64,000 nucleotides of DNA, from positions 82,684,341-82,748,340 of the forward strand of contig NC_077237.1 of NCBI RefSeq assembly GCF_947179165.1, given 5' to 3'. Each line of letters opens with the position of its first letter. Position 1 is the stretch's first letter. A program made the position numbers and the translations under genes. The stretch comes from Solanum dulcamara. Lineage: Eukaryota > Streptophyta > Magnoliopsida > Solanales > Solanaceae. A model generated the notes under the pieces. It had not been told where the DNA came from. It worked only from the letters and a program-made list of their open reading frames with translations, and ran no database searches. This document shows positions 23,897-36,860 of the stretch, piece after piece.

Positions 23897-24190
23897 AACC
23901 ATATGAGAAAACAACACTCATTTTTGTTATGCAACAGGTATCACCTCCTGTTTTTAGAATTGTTCTTTCATTTTCTTCCAAAAAAAAAGTGACTATCTAA
24001 AATAATAACTATTAATTAAATAATCATATGAGAAATTAGATCTCATTTTTATTAGGCATAGGTCTCACATCCGACTCTTAAGATGTGTTCTTCCATTTTC
24101 TTCAACAAAGAAAACAATCATCTGGATAATAACTATATTAATTAATTAATCATCTGAGAAATTAATCCTCATTTTTGTTAGGCAAGACGT
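23897..24190. repeat. Three diverged tandem units of about 125 bp
   Basis: Starts at 23897, 24022 and 24148 share aa(t/c)catatgagaaa, ctcatttttgtta and cttccattttctt. The third unit is truncated. Confidence 0.7.
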
Positions 24191-24241
24191 CAATGATTAC
24201 ACTAAAAATAGCGGCGACTGTATATATATGTATAATTCATA

Positions 24242-24500
24242 CTCCCTCTATCTCATTTTAGTTGTCATGATTTCTTTTTTAAGAGTCAAACTATATGAAC
24301 TTTGACTAACATTTTAAGATATATTTTTTTATCATATTGATATGAAAAAAATTATAACTTATAGTACTTTTTGTATAGTTTTTGAATATCTAATTTTTTA
24401 CTTTATAATATTGAGTTAAAGTAATATAATTTAACTTTAAAAATTAGTCAAATTGACTTTCGAAAAGCGCAACATGACAACTAAAATGGGACGGAGGGAG
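24242..24500. mobile_element. Stowaway MITE (ctccct type)
   Basis: 259 bp with well-matched inverted ends ctccctctatctcatttta and, as complement, taaaatgggacggagggag, between TA dinucleotides (24240-24241 and 24501-24502). The best preserved member of the family in this window. Confidence 0.8.
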
Positions 24501-24834
24501 TATATAATATGGTATGTCAGCTTGTGTATAATTTATGTATATCGGTTAAAAAATGTTAAACAATAAATTTGTTCAACTATTTGTGTAAAAATTTCGTAAT
24601 TTATTCTTTGCCTACTAATTCCGCCCCTCTCACATGAGAGGGGGGGGAGCCAATGTGTTGATTTCGATTTCGGTCAAACCTAGTAATTTTGGTTCAAACT
24701 TTGAATTTGTAGTAAAAAATCTATTGAATATGTACAAATTGTTAATTAATTAGAACCTAGTAAATTGAATTAAAATTTCGAACATAAACTTCAAATACAT
24801 GACACTACTAAAAAGAGTCCAAAAAGTGACAGAA

Positions 24835-25260
24835 CAAAAAGCGACGGACAGCGTCGCAAATAAACTGTGAAGGATAAAACGACGCTGTCCATCATTGTTT
24901 TTTTTACTAAGAGCGACGGACAGGGACGCCTAGTCCGTCTCTTAGTTTGGCAGTTTTTTTTAGCTAAAAATAAATATTACTTTTATATAAATATTTTATA
25001 TATTTTATTAAAAAATAATTATTTATAAATTAAATATTACGACGCCGTCCGTCATAAGTATTTATTTTTTATTTATTAATATTCTTTTTAACATAGCGAC
25101 GGACAATGTCGCTAAGTCCGTCGCTATTGGTCAAACGATTTGGTCAAAAAATTTAAAATAACGACGGATTGGGTCGCTTTGTCCGTCGCTTTTTGGTCAA
25201 AATGGCGGTCAAATATTTTAAAAAAAACCACGGACTGGGTCGCTTTGTCCGTCGTTTAGG
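24835..25260. repeat. Left subterminal repeat array of the CACTA element
   Basis: At least eight occurrences of agcgacgga or its complement tccgtcgct, often paired as short inverted repeats around gtcgc. Confidence 0.8.
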
Positions 25261-25484
25261 ACTTTTGAAGTTAAACTTAGAAACTTTTTAGGTTTGTATA
25301 AATTTTAAACTCTTTCTACTTTAAAGCTAATTTGAATAACTTAGATACTTGAATTTTAGGATATTTTAATTTAGAACTTCAACTTGAATGTAACTAGTAT
25401 GTAAGTTATTTATTTCGCTAATCCTAAATTTATTTAATTTATGTTTTTTTATATATTGTATTGTTACTTTACATACAGACGTCA

Positions 25485-27280
25485 TCTAGTGATGGTGATA
25501 GATTCGGGATCATCTTGGAGTTAGCCATTCTGGTAGGAGTACAAAGAAGTCTAGGAGACCTATTGATCCTGAAGATATCCCAGGAGATATTTCTTCAGCG
25601 CCGGAGATGCAGCGCCGCCGAACTAGTCCTACGCTTATTCATGTTGTGCCTTTTGGGACTATGGATCATTTAGTTTACCATAGTCAGTTCCGCAGACCAT
25701 GCGGCGCTTCTTCTTCTTCATAGATCCGATATACTTCATATGATCAGACCTACCATCTACCCACAGAGGTTATTGCTCGACCCTAGAGAGTAGCATCTTC
25801 GTCTACTCCATCTCCTACATCTCAGTCACCTCACATATCTACTATGAGACTTAGAGATTCTAGTGTTGAGACTAACACTTCTACAGCATCAGCTTCGCCT
25901 TCTTTTGCTAATAGAACAGTGGCAGCACATGATGTGCCTGGTTTAGCTCCTGGCAGAGGGACAGACTTGGGAGAGTCATAACTGAGCCTGATGGATCCTC
26001 ATAAGTTTAATGTTTTATTTATTTTTGCTACATTCATAAATTATTCATTAACTAATTACATGTTTATTATGTGTCTTGCAGGTGGCATCTTCGAAAGAGG
26101 CTTCTAAGGCTCTTCAGGAGAGTGTTAGGAGGCTATATACTGAGCCCTATCACTCTTGGCGGGAGATTCCAAACAGTATTCGCCAGGCAATGTTTAATGA
26201 ATTCAAGGTATATATATGTTTAAATCTATTTTTTTAAGTTACGTTTAATATTTTTACTATACTTTACTTAACTAATTATTTAACGTTATTCATTTTTTCA
26301 GACTTTATGTACCTCAGAGCCAAGGTACAATAAGGTTATTGCGACCACTTTTGAAAGAAAAGCGAGCGCCATACTGTCTAGCTGGCTAAAGAAAGCTAGG
26401 GATGATCGGGAACTTTTGAGTTGGATGCTGCCTCATATATTTGAAGAATTATGCCGGTATTGGGATACCGAGGAATTCAAGGCTTTGTTTGAACAAGAAA
26501 AAAAAGCAAGAGCAAGCCTAAAGGGTGGCTCGTTGCACACCGGAGGTGCAAAGAATGTTGGTACGAATCAGAGGGAGATGGTAATATTTCTAAATTTTAA
26601 GTTTAAATTCATTTTCTTAAATAAATTATTTGACAAAATATTATTTTATTAATTGTATTTTTATTTATAGGAAAAAGAATTGAGACGCACTTTCTATCGT
26701 CATGAAGTCTTTAAAAAGATTCATGTAAAAAAAGAGACTAATGTGTCAGATCCAGATGAGTGGGTGAGGAAAGGGCCGAACGAGCCTATGTAAGTTATTT
26801 AACATAATGTATAATATATTTTGATTGTAACTTTTATTTTTTAATATGCAGCAAGATTATGAGCGGCACATACGTCATATGGGAGATTCGATCCAGCTAA
26901 CGCCTAAACAATCCACTCAAATTTGGACAGAAAAAGTGGTTGGAGGCAGCCACAAGGGCCGAATATATGGAATGGGCTCTAGGAATAATGTACGACGACT
27001 CCAATCAGGTTTAGAAGGTATTGGATCATCGCGTCAAGCCGAGGCCATTGACGGGGTTCAGATAGCTGCTATGTCTTAGCAAATTGCAGAACTTACACGC
27101 GCATTTGCAGAATCTGAGAAAAGAAGGGTTGAGGAGCAAAAAAGTATGAATAAACAAGTTGAGCAAATTAAAAAAAGAAGTGCTCAACCTCGCCCGTCAA
27201 CCTCCGCCCCGTTATTCAAGAGGATCCATTCCGGATGAATCCGACGATAGTGATGAATATATAGCAAATAGTCCTTAGGT
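25485..27280 (+). pseudogene. CACTA-encoded Transposase_24-type (Ptta/En/Spm) gene, broken
   Basis: Exons readable with GT-AG borders: 26082-26207 (VASSKEASKALQESVRRLYT...), 26302-26580 (DDRELLSWMLPHIFEELCRY... ending LHTGGAKNVGTNQREM), 26671-26789 (EKELRRTFYRHEVFKKIHVK...) and 26852 onward (QDYERHIRHMGDSIQLTP...). The SLHTGGAK and HxxDxW-like order is that of the plant transposase Ptta/En/Spm domain (Transposase_24). Upstream text (about 25500-25980) reads as protein but has stops. The frame does not close between the third and fourth exons. An in-frame TAG near 27077 interrupts the C-terminal coiled coil (QIAELTRAFAESEKRR). Non-functional. Confidence 0.75.
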
Positions 27281-27519
27281 TCCCTATGTTAGTTTATGAA
27301 TATTTTGAAATCTTTTGTTAACTTTGAAATACTTTAAATCGTTCTAAATAATGATTTTATTCGTTTTAAGTGTTTAATTATGTTTGTTATTATGTATTTT
27401 ACGTATTTTGTTTGTTGTTATTTGTATTTGAATGGGCTGAATTTCTATGAAGTGAATTGAATTTTGATTGCAGGTAGACAGCAGAAACTGCAGGTTTCTG
27501 CTGTCAAAAATATTGCAGA

Positions 27520-27900
27520 AAAGCGACGGACAAGGTCCTTTAGTCCGTCGCATTTCTGGAATTTTTTTAATTTTTTTTTCCAGAAAAACGACGGACGGAG
27601 ACCCAAAGTCTGTCGCTTTTTTGAAAATTTTTAAGAACTCCAAGATCAAACAGCGATGGACGGAGACCAATAATCCGTCGCTTTATATTAAATAGTTACT
27701 TTTTTAAAAAATTAAAACAACGGAGTCTGTCGTTTTTATATATATATTTTTTTAATTAAAAAAATTAAGGGGCAACGCAGTCCGTCGCTTTTGGCAACCT
27801 TGTCCGTCGCTTTGTTAAAAACGTCGATCAAAAAAGCGACGAAAATAACTGCATTGCTTTTTTCCGTCGATTTTGATCAATTCGTCGCTTTTTTGCATCG
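27520..27900. repeat. Right subterminal repeat array of the CACTA element
   Basis: Repeated agcgacgga / agtccgtcgctt units, mirroring the left array. Confidence 0.8.
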
Positions 27901-27929
27901 TTTTTTCACATTTTTTTTTAGTAGTGTGA

Positions 27930-29429
27930 GCCCACTCAATTCATGGAAGTGTACTCGTGCTGCAAAAATTCTCAAACATAAGAATCTAATTTGCCGTTAA
28001 ATGTTAAATGATTTAATTATTGTAATTTGTAACTGAATATATGTTTCATCTGTTCATTTTTATGTATAGTATGTGATTACTATTATTTGAGTTACGAGAT
28101 TCTCGAATATTTGTTAAATAGTATTGTGACTATGATAATTTTTTATGTAGTTTTAATTAAATGTAAAAACATTTAAATGAGACATTGCATGGAAATGAGC
28201 TAAGGGACATTACGACTTTGACTCAGTCTATGAACGTAACATGCATGCATAGACAATTTGACATATTCCCTAGTAACGTAACATGCATACATACACAATT
28301 TGACATATTCACTAGTTTTATATTACTTGATCCTTATATTAAAAATATTTTTTTAATTTTACTGATTAATTTTAGCAGATTAAAAGAAATTTATCATTTT
28401 CTTTCTATACTATCCTTAATTATCATTAAATAATAATACATAAAATATAGTATAGCCAATGCAAATTTAATTTTTCAAAGCACAATATTAAGTAAAATAT
28501 ATCTTTAATTAATTTTTTTTTAAGGAGTGTAATAGGTTAATAGAGGTCAAGGAATATAAAGCAGAGGGAGTATATACGTAGGAGAAAAATATTTGAGTTT
28601 CTGCGTGAAAAAGGACAAAAACTTAAGACCTCGTTAATGGGATTAACGGGAAAATTAAGGAAAGAATTTTAAAAATATAGTATCAGTACTAATTAATTTC
28701 AAGTCAATTTAATGAGTTTACTTTGAAATTTCTCTAGTTCAGATTATAGCTTAATTAGTTTGCCATATTTTTAGGGTCGTGACGACTTTGAGTCAATTTT
28801 ATTTACAGTTGGCAATCACATGATACTTATAACTAATTAGACTGTTTTATTTTCAACTAATTAGGTTAAATTAATTATTAGACAGTATGTTATTTTTAAT
28901 AGAAAGCGTTTTATTTTTAAAGTAGAATTTTTCAACATGAAATTTCAATTTGTCAGGACCTCAAAGCGATATTGGACATTGATGGAATTTTTTGTTTTTA
29001 AAATTTTAAATTAATTATTAGACAATGATTTAGCTAAAGTATGAATCTAACTTGCTTAAACAAATAAAGAACTAGTTTAGTAGTAATACACTAATACTCA
29101 AGCTGGGATACTTTATTAATTAAGGAGTAAATTTAATTACACTATTTTATAAATTAAAAAAAAATTTAACCTTCAACCCTTTGAGTAATTGACTTTTTAT
29201 TTTAGCCGAAATCATGTGAATTGAGATAACCATTAAATAGTGCATTCCATATTCCCTATTGTAGTGGAGCAGATCACATGGTTTTAAATTCCAAATATGC
29301 TCCACCAAATTAGTTGACTCAACTTTAATATTAGAACTAATATACTTTTTAGTTTTTTTTTCAATTTAATCAAAAGAACTACTAATATTATATTTAGGAG
29401 AAAATTAGGAAGAATCATTTTGAAACAAG
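27930..29429. other. AT-rich intergenic region 5' of the aminotransferase gene
   Basis: No gene is supported. One 42-bp tandem duplication is at 28233-28316. The last part (about 29250-29429) must contain the promoter of the gene that starts at 29546. Confidence 0.5.
28233..28316. repeat. 42-bp tandem duplication
   Basis: Two units starting aacgtaacatgcat and ending acatattc(c/a)ctagt (28233-28274 and 28275-28316). Confidence 0.8.
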
Positions 29430-29439
29430 TATAAATATA
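29430..29439 (+). promoter_or_regulatory. TATA box of the aminotransferase gene
   Basis: TATAAATATA, 107-116 bp upstream of the ATG at 29546, leaving room for a leader of about 80 nt. Confidence 0.5.
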
Positions 29440-29545
29440 TCTAGGATTCTAAAGGCCAAACTCACTCACTCACTTTCTCTTTGAGTTCTTAATTTGCCTT
29501 TTTTTCCCCCATACTCTCTATTTGTCATTTTGAAGGAGTGAAAAC

Positions 29546-32500
29546 ATGGAGAATATGGGAAGCCAAAAAAATAATTCTTTTCACACAAAACAAGTAGAAA
29601 AACTAACAAATATTACTATCAAAGGGATTCTTGGCTTGTTGATGGACAACATTGATGGAGGTAAAGTTGCAAAATTGTTTATAAATAATATATAGTAACA
29701 CAAATTTGTGTGTGTTCTTGAGGAGTACTTGTCTTTGAAACAAAAATAAAAACTATTTTCCAAGCGTTTCTCTATTATCAAATGAGTTTAAATTGGATAG
29801 ATTGTCAATAAGAGAATATATAGTTTTTGCACTATCAGATTATCTAAAGATATCAAAAATCGATATGTAATTTTAAAACTAAGACACGTTACCTTCTAGA
29901 ACAAATATACATGAGCTAATGGTATAAGATTCCTATACAGCCGATATATATATATAAGTTAAAATCTTATAAAATATGTTCATAATTCTTTGTTTTTCTC
30001 AACAACAAAAAAAAACTCACTTTCATTTTCAAATTGAATTTTCCTACTATTTGCTTAGTGTAGAATTTCTTTTTTTTTTTAAAAAAAAAAATGAAAAAGA
30101 AATCATATAATAGAGCCTAGATATAGCAAATATTGATTTTAGCGAAACGTTTTAAGCAGGGGTACTGAAGCTATCCTTTGTTCAAGGAGAGTCAATTGAT
30201 CCACCTTATTTGGTCCTATTTTCATTCCGGGAGGGGAAGTGGATTCTCACCCGAGAGACACAAGCTAACTTTCCCAATAGAATAGTCCCGTCAAAAAATT
30301 GCATCTGTAGCTAGGTTAATTTTTTTAAATGTATATATACTAAAGTAACTATATATGTTGAATAACGTTTAGCTTAGCAATATACCTTTTTACTTCCTTA
30401 TATTTTATATGTTTGTTTGTGAAAATCCTAGCTCAACCACTGATATTTTTCGGCAGGTGAAGATAAGAGGGAAGTGATCTCACTAGGAATAGGAGATCCA
30501 ACAGCTCATTCTTGCTTTCACACAACTACTGCTGCTAAGGAAGCTGTTGTTGAGAGCCTTCTTCTTGACAAGTTTAATGGCTACTCTCCCACTACTGGTC
30601 TTCCCATTGCTAGAAAGTAATGTTATATTTATTATCTTTGTAATTTAACATGTTCTATCACGTTGTCTGTCTTATTTTTCAAGTTATTACTAGCTAATAT
30701 CACTCATTATGAAAAGTTATAACTTATAGTTATCTCTTAAGTAGTATGATTATTCGAGCATATATAAAAATTAAGCTCTCACTATATAATATGTTTGATT
30801 TTTCCTATACATGGATATAATCAAATATAATGTGATTTACTCGTTTCACGTAATTAACTTGAAAAGGGATACACTGATTATATATATTATATGTATATGT
30901 ATGTATATTTTATGTATATTTATAATTAAACATTCAAAACTTATACATTTGTTGGCTATTTCGTAAACTAGATCACTCAAAGGCATTGAACTGTAATCAC
31001 CCCTACTATTAAACAATTGAATTGTATCTCCTAAGTTCATGCAAGCATATATGCATGAAAATTACTAAATTTATTACAGAATTTAAGTTATATACACTGA
31101 CAGTATTGTACTGGTGAAATGAACAGGGCAATTGCAAACTACTTGTCAAGAGACCTTCCATATGATTTATCACCAGAAGATGTATATGTTACTGCTGGTT
31201 GTACACAAGCTATAGAGACAGCAGTGTCTATTCTTGCAAAACCAAATTCTAATATTTTGTTACCAAGGCCTGGCTTTCCAACTTATGTACTTTGTGCTGC
31301 TTTTAGAAATGTTGAAGTTAGGTACTATGATCTTGTACCTGAAAATAATTGGCAAGTTGATTTGAAGGCAATTGAAGATTTGGCTGACCAAAATACTATT
31401 GCAATTGTTGTTATAAATCCTGGGAATCCTTGTGGAAATGTCTACTCCTATGACCATTTGGAGAAGGTATGGTGCCCGCTTTTCCAATCCTGAATTATAG
31501 AGCTACGATACAATTAAATTTGAACGAATAAAATGTTGAATTTCATGATTGGTTCATCTTTGACTCTAGCCTCTCATTTAACTCATTACTCTAGGCTCGC
31601 AGTGTGTGCACTTACTTATTTTATATTGGGTTGCGATGAGTATCTATCATCAAGTCGTTTGGAGTGGACCCTCCATATTTCAGGGCAAACAGAGTCACAC
31701 TCGTTAATAAAATCATTTAATAGCATTAATTATAGAAAAATTATTTAACTAAATAATTAAGTCTTATCTCTTCCTAAAATAAGTAAATATTTACTATATT
31801 AGTAGTGAGGGTGAAATTGAAAAAAGAGATAATTAACTATATTAGTATTACGAATTCTGTCATTTGCAGAAATTTAAAGGTTTGTAATATTCATTAATGT
31901 TATTCGCGTATATCACATAATTAACAATCTCACAAAAAAGATTGGGAAAAAAGTGTTTTACATGTGTTTCAACCCTTCAATTTTGTGTTCTTTCTTCATC
32001 TTTATATATATACACATGTTAATAGTTTTTACCTTATCAATATATTTCAACATGTTATATATAGTTGCTAGCTTACATTTCTTATTTTTCGCACTAATTA
32101 AAAATAATTACATGTAATTATATTTTAACTAACTTTATCACTAATTACATTTTAAATTCAGAGTAATTAAGGAATCACTAATTAATATGCTTTTTTTTTA
32201 ATGATCAGATAGCAGAAACAGCAAAGAGAGTGAAGACATTAATCATAGCAGATGAAGTATATGGACACCTTGCATTTGGAGAAAACCCTTTTATATCAAT
32301 GGGATTATTTAGTTCATTAACACCAATATTAACTCTTGGTTCATTGTCTAAAAGATGGTTAATTCCTGGTTGGAGACTTGGTTGGTTTGTCATTAATGAT
32401 CCTAATTGCATCTTCAAATCCCCTAAGGTAATTGTAATTTACTACTACATTTCTGTCCCAAATTACGTGATACTTTTTAAATTTCGAGAGTTAAATAATT

Positions 32501-34534
32501 TTTTTTTAATCATGATTTTTTCATACGTACATCTCTAAAGTATCATTTCTTGTGACTTAACAGTACTTTTTACGTAACTTCAGAATTTGTAAAGTTCATG
32601 TCAAATTCACAATCCAAAAGCTAAAGTATTAATTGTCGAAATGCGAAAGGTGCCACACAAATTTAAACATATGAGATAGTAACAATCTCTTCAACTTTCG
32701 TGAGTCAAATGAGTTTATTTTTTTACTCCAATTTTTTTGTATGTATTTGCAATATTTTAATTTATCAATTATTATGACTTATAATAGTAATTTTTTTACG
32801 TAATTTCCAAATGTGTAAATTTTATTTCAAAAAATTAAAAACTTCGTTTGCAAATTCATGATCAAAATTAAAAAGTCTGACTATGCCACATAAATTTTAA
32901 CAGAAGAGATATTAACAATCTCTTCAACTTTGCAACAATAAAACAAAAAGCAGACCAAAAGATTAATCATACTAATTAATTAATTAATATGCAATACTAA
33001 TTAATCACAAGTTTTTAATTAATCTCTCAGATTGTTGAACGTATTAAGAAGTATTGCGACATAGGTGGAGGTCCTGCAACTTTCATACAGGTTTGTAGCT
33101 TATATATAATTTATTTATTTGCCCTCTTTTTATAGCTCTAAATTGAACAATTATTTTTAAACTAATAAAGTAAATGAGTATAAAAAATATTTACATAGTT
33201 AAAGAATTTAATTCATACACGTATAACTATTTAGCATTTTGTAAACATTATCAAATGGGGAAAAGAAAAATGCACATATAGTCACTTTCGAGCTCTTGTA
33301 ATTGAAGAACCACTATCGATTTGTAATTTCAAAATTCACAAGTGAAACCTTATAATAATATCCTGAAGTTTCACTTATTGAATTTGAAAATTCCACAACA
33401 ATAATTACTTCTCAAATGTAGAGTCGAAAAGTGACCAGTAAACGTTATTTCTATCTGTTAGATCTTATTTACTTATGTACCTTAGTTTTGAGATGATAAA
33501 TCTCTCTGTCATGAAAAACAATGTAAGAAAAACATATTTTCAATATCTGTTTATATAAATTAAACTCTAGGGTGTTGTTAAATTATATTGATATAGGGTG
33601 TATGAAATATATATAATTGATTATGTATATAACTTAAATTCTTATCGAGTTTAAGTTTTATGTATTGACAATATAAAAATGTTATAACAAAATAATATCG
33701 TTTTATACGATAATTACATATAATTGATTTCTATATATTTACGCTGTTGTTCGTATATATAACTTAAATTCTTTTCGATTTTAGGCAGCAGTCCCCAAAA
33801 TTATAGAAAGCACCAAAGAGGATTTCTTCAGAAATACACTCAAAATGCTTAAGAAGAATTCAGATATATGTTATGAAAAAATACAGGATATTCCATGTAT
33901 CAATTGTCCTTATAAATCTCAAGGCTCAATGGTTGTTATGGTAAACTCTCTAACTTCCCCAAAACTTCTAATTTCATACACTTTTGTCCCTTCTTTTTTG
34001 TTTTTTCCTTCTTTTTGGTCCTTCTACTTTTTAATTTTTTAATTTTTTCTATATAAAGGTGAAGCTCAATTCAGCCCTTCTCAAAGATGTAAGTGATGAT
34101 ATTGACTTCTGTTTTAAGCTTGCTAAGGAGGAATCTGTCATTTTACTTCCAGGTATAGTAAATAAAGCTTTAAAATATTATTTTTTAAAATATGTTTAAT
34201 TGAACCAGAGTTTATGAAGAAAAAAAAGACTTGACTTATATAAAAAATATCCTTAGAATATTTGTTATCTTAAGCACACTATGCTATTTCTTGGCTATAA
34301 GAATACGCTAGTAAAAATAAAATTAGAAGTTTAAAGTTAACGATCTTTTATATATAAACTAGAAAAATATTCACTTTTGACAAATTTAAATGATTTGTTT
34401 TTTCAGGAACTGCTGTGGGATTGAAGAATTGGCTTAGAATAACATTTGCAGTTGAGCCATCTTTTCTTGAAGAAGGATTAACAAGATTGAAATCTTTTTG
34501 CCTAAGGCATTCCAACCCCAAAATAATGAATTAA
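29546..34534 (+). CDS. Tyrosine aminotransferase-family enzyme (class I PLP), eight exons, complete
   Basis: Exons: 29546-29660, 30457-30616, 31127-31466, 32209-32427, 33031-33090, 33785-33940, 34059-34152, 34407-34534. All borders are GT-AG and phases agree, giving 423 residues. These enzymes move the amino group of tyrosine (or a related aromatic or nicotianamine donor) to a 2-oxo acid. Visible active-site residues: NPGNP with Asn192, ADEVY with Asp220 and Tyr223, the PLP-binding lysine Lys253 in GSLSKRW, GWRLGW after it, and Arg392 in NWLRITFA, which holds the substrate carboxylate. [11 protein letters not shown] precedes the cofactor domain. There is no obvious transit peptide, so it is probably cytosolic. 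The exact donor substrate cannot be read from sequence. Exons 6 (part), 7 and 8 are duplicated at 54723-55404. Confidence 0.9.
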
Positions 34535-35105
34535 TTAATTTACTGAATTTTGTTTTCATTTTCTTGGCCAATTTGGTGAATTAATTTGAAAAGAAAAATG
34601 TTTAATTTCTGTTAGAATAAGAGTATTTTCCTTATTTTAGTTGATAATGGGATCAATGGGATGTATTTTTCTGTTAACTTGGTATTAGTAGATTTTATTT
34701 TGTTCTTACATTGTTCCACACGTTTGATGTTTGTAACGACTTCATAGATATATCTATCTTAGTTTCATAATTCTTTCGTAAATCGTTAATGAGAGAGTCT
34801 TGCGGTATATAATGTTATAAATTAATATCAATATTATAAAAAACAAAGGTTTGACTAAATGATTATACATAAAAAATAAATAAAATGGTGAATGATCAAG
34901 GTTGATAGCTACATGATGATCTTTAAAATAAACATACATTATGGCATAATTTATAAATAATATCATTTATGAAAATAAAATAAAAAATATTAACTAAAAT
35001 ATTATAGCATAGAAATTAAATCTCTTTGCCACAAACCAACCAACCAAAAAAGTACAGAACATTGAAACATCCTCAACTTTACTAAATTATTAAATTATCG
35101 AGTAC

Positions 35106-35432
35106 GAGCCCGTTTGCTTAATGCTAACTTTAAGCCATAAAGTTCTTAAAGTCAGTCAAAAATAAAAAGTTAGGATTCCTAATTTTTTTTCTAAATGATT
35201 AAAGTCATTTTCTTTGACCATAGAGATTACTTTTATATCCCTTATATTTTAACTAAATTTCCAAACTACCCTTTTTATTCTTTTAACCCTAAAATTCACA
35301 TCATTTTATTCATTTAAGCACTTTTATCCAAACACTCAATTGCTTGTTTATAAAAATAACTTTCAGCACTTCAAAGTTATAAAAACACTTCATACCTAAA
35401 AGTTACTTTTTTAAAGTCATCCAAACGAGCTC
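35106..35432. mobile_element. Tourist-like MITE present only in duplication copy 1
   Basis: It starts gagcccgtttg and ends caaacgagctc. The body matches 2476-2868 (taactttaagccataaagtt, then tatcccttatattttaactaaatttccaaact), with about 60 bp missing next to the left end. The corresponding site in copy 2 (about 55977-55981, cgagtacatcat) is empty. Imperfect flanking repeats gtac/gtaac make the target duplication uncertain. Confidence 0.8.
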
Positions 35433-36860
35433 GTAACATCATAATCAAAATTATTATATTATTTTTTTGTAATAAAAAAATCGTTCAACTTTACATAAAT
35501 ATCATTGAAAATCACTAAATAAATTTTTAGAACCAAAGTATCAATCAACTCTTCCTAAGTATGATAGAAAAAATTATCTCCTTTGATTCTCTCAATAACT
35601 TTCTATGGTTACGAAAGAATACTTTAGTAACTTTCACGATTTTATGCAAAGTCGAGCTTATGTTGTTCTCTAAACAGTACCAAATTCCATGAATTCTGCA
35701 TCATTCTACATTGCTAGCAAAGTCTCAATAAAACAGTTATAGTTACTAATTAGACACTTCTTCATCGCGCCATTTCCAAAAACCAAATGACGATCAAAAT
35801 AAACACTAATTTTTAACTTCTAAACTCAAATTCAGTTGAACGGAAATCTTTTTAAATCAAACTATACAGAGAGAAAAAGGGGTAGTCCGATGCACAAAGC
35901 AACTCATGTTAGCAGGGTTTGGCGAAAGGCCACAACCCGCAACCACATCAATTCAAATAGATGGAAAGAGGATGAATTTAGAACATTTACGATATACATA
36001 ATACATAAATATGACCTTTAACTTGACTTCAGTTGACTATGACCTCTAATTTTACTAGTGCACAAGTAGGTACTTTAACTATCCAAAACTTGAATAAATA
36101 AAACACTCGTCCTACATGACAATTTTGTGTCCTACGTGGCATCCTACGTGTATTATGTTACGTAGGACACATGTGTCTACTTGTTTAATTTTATACAAGT
36201 TTAAGTGTCTACTTATGCATACCCAAAGTTAGAAGGCATAGATGTCACCTGAAGACAATAGGGGTAACTTTGGGTCATTTTTCATTTTTTTTCTATGTTA
36301 TAATGATATTGTTAGTTTAATTGACAAATATAGGCAAATGTGCACCAACTTTCAACGGCGAGGGCATAATTGACCCCAACTTTATACGGAGGGAAAAAGT
36401 AGATCATTTCGCAAATCATAGAGGCAATTTTGGACCTTTCTTAACAATCGTGATGAAGTGTGAAAGATTTTAGCAAATGAAATTTCATAATTTTACAGTG
36501 CTAAATGTATGGGTATTTGCAGTGATAAACTCTTTGGCTTTTTGCTAAACATAGGACATGATTACAAAATTTTGAACTATTACAAGTCCAAAAGTCCATT
36601 CTACATGGGTGACAGAATAAAAAGAAGATTAAAAATGAACCATGACTCAAAGGTTGTCACCTCACATCTATTTTCCAATATATCTTCAGAGCTCTAAAAG
36701 GCAATGATATGTTAATAGGTAGTGGACAGCTCTTACCTTGTTCTGCTTTTTAGAACAAGTAGGCATTTTCACACAATCTAAGCAGGAGTCGTCGAGGCTG
36801 CAATTGGCAGTCCCACTTTACATCCTAAAATCATATTTGTTTTACTGTTATCAAGTTCTG
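35433..36860. other. Intergenic region between aminotransferase and KIP-like genes
   Basis: The two genes converge here. No further gene is supported. It holds a SINE scrap (35876-35950, gtagtccgatgcacaaagc) and an inverted repeat around cctacgtggcatcctacgtg...ttacgtagg (about 36130-36170). The same sequence recurs at 62720-63982. Confidence 0.5.

Larger units (their letters stand above)
21675..24241. other. AT-rich intergenic region with tandem repeats
   Basis: No gene is supported. It contains a cluster of short palindromic repeats (23472-23615), a diverged duplication built on gtggacaa(t/c)taatatagga (about 23728-23895), and three diverged 125-bp units (23897-24190). Confidence 0.5.
24803..27926 (+). 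mobile_element. CACTA (En/Spm) transposon with TGA target duplication
   Basis: It begins CACTACTAAAAA and ends TTTTTTAGTAGTG. The 3-bp flank TGA is duplicated at 24800-24802 and 27927-27929, exactly as CACTA elements require. Both subterminal regions (24835-25260 and 27520-27900) are filled with the repeated motif gcgacggac...gtccgtcgct in both orientations, the usual transposase-binding arrays. Inside is one broken gene. Length 3124 bp, with no DDE transposase of the TNPD type seen. Confidence 0.88.

Noticed and set aside
24835..25260. Regular repeats that might be read as a CRISPR-like array.
   Set aside because: The units are subterminal repeats of a CACTA transposon in both orientations without unique spacers of constant length, and this is plant DNA.
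36098..36200. Hairpin-forming cctacgtggcatcctacgtg...ttacgtagg as a microRNA precursor.
   Set aside because: It is repeated in the second copy only by segmental duplication, looks like the centre of a MITE, and nothing supports expression.
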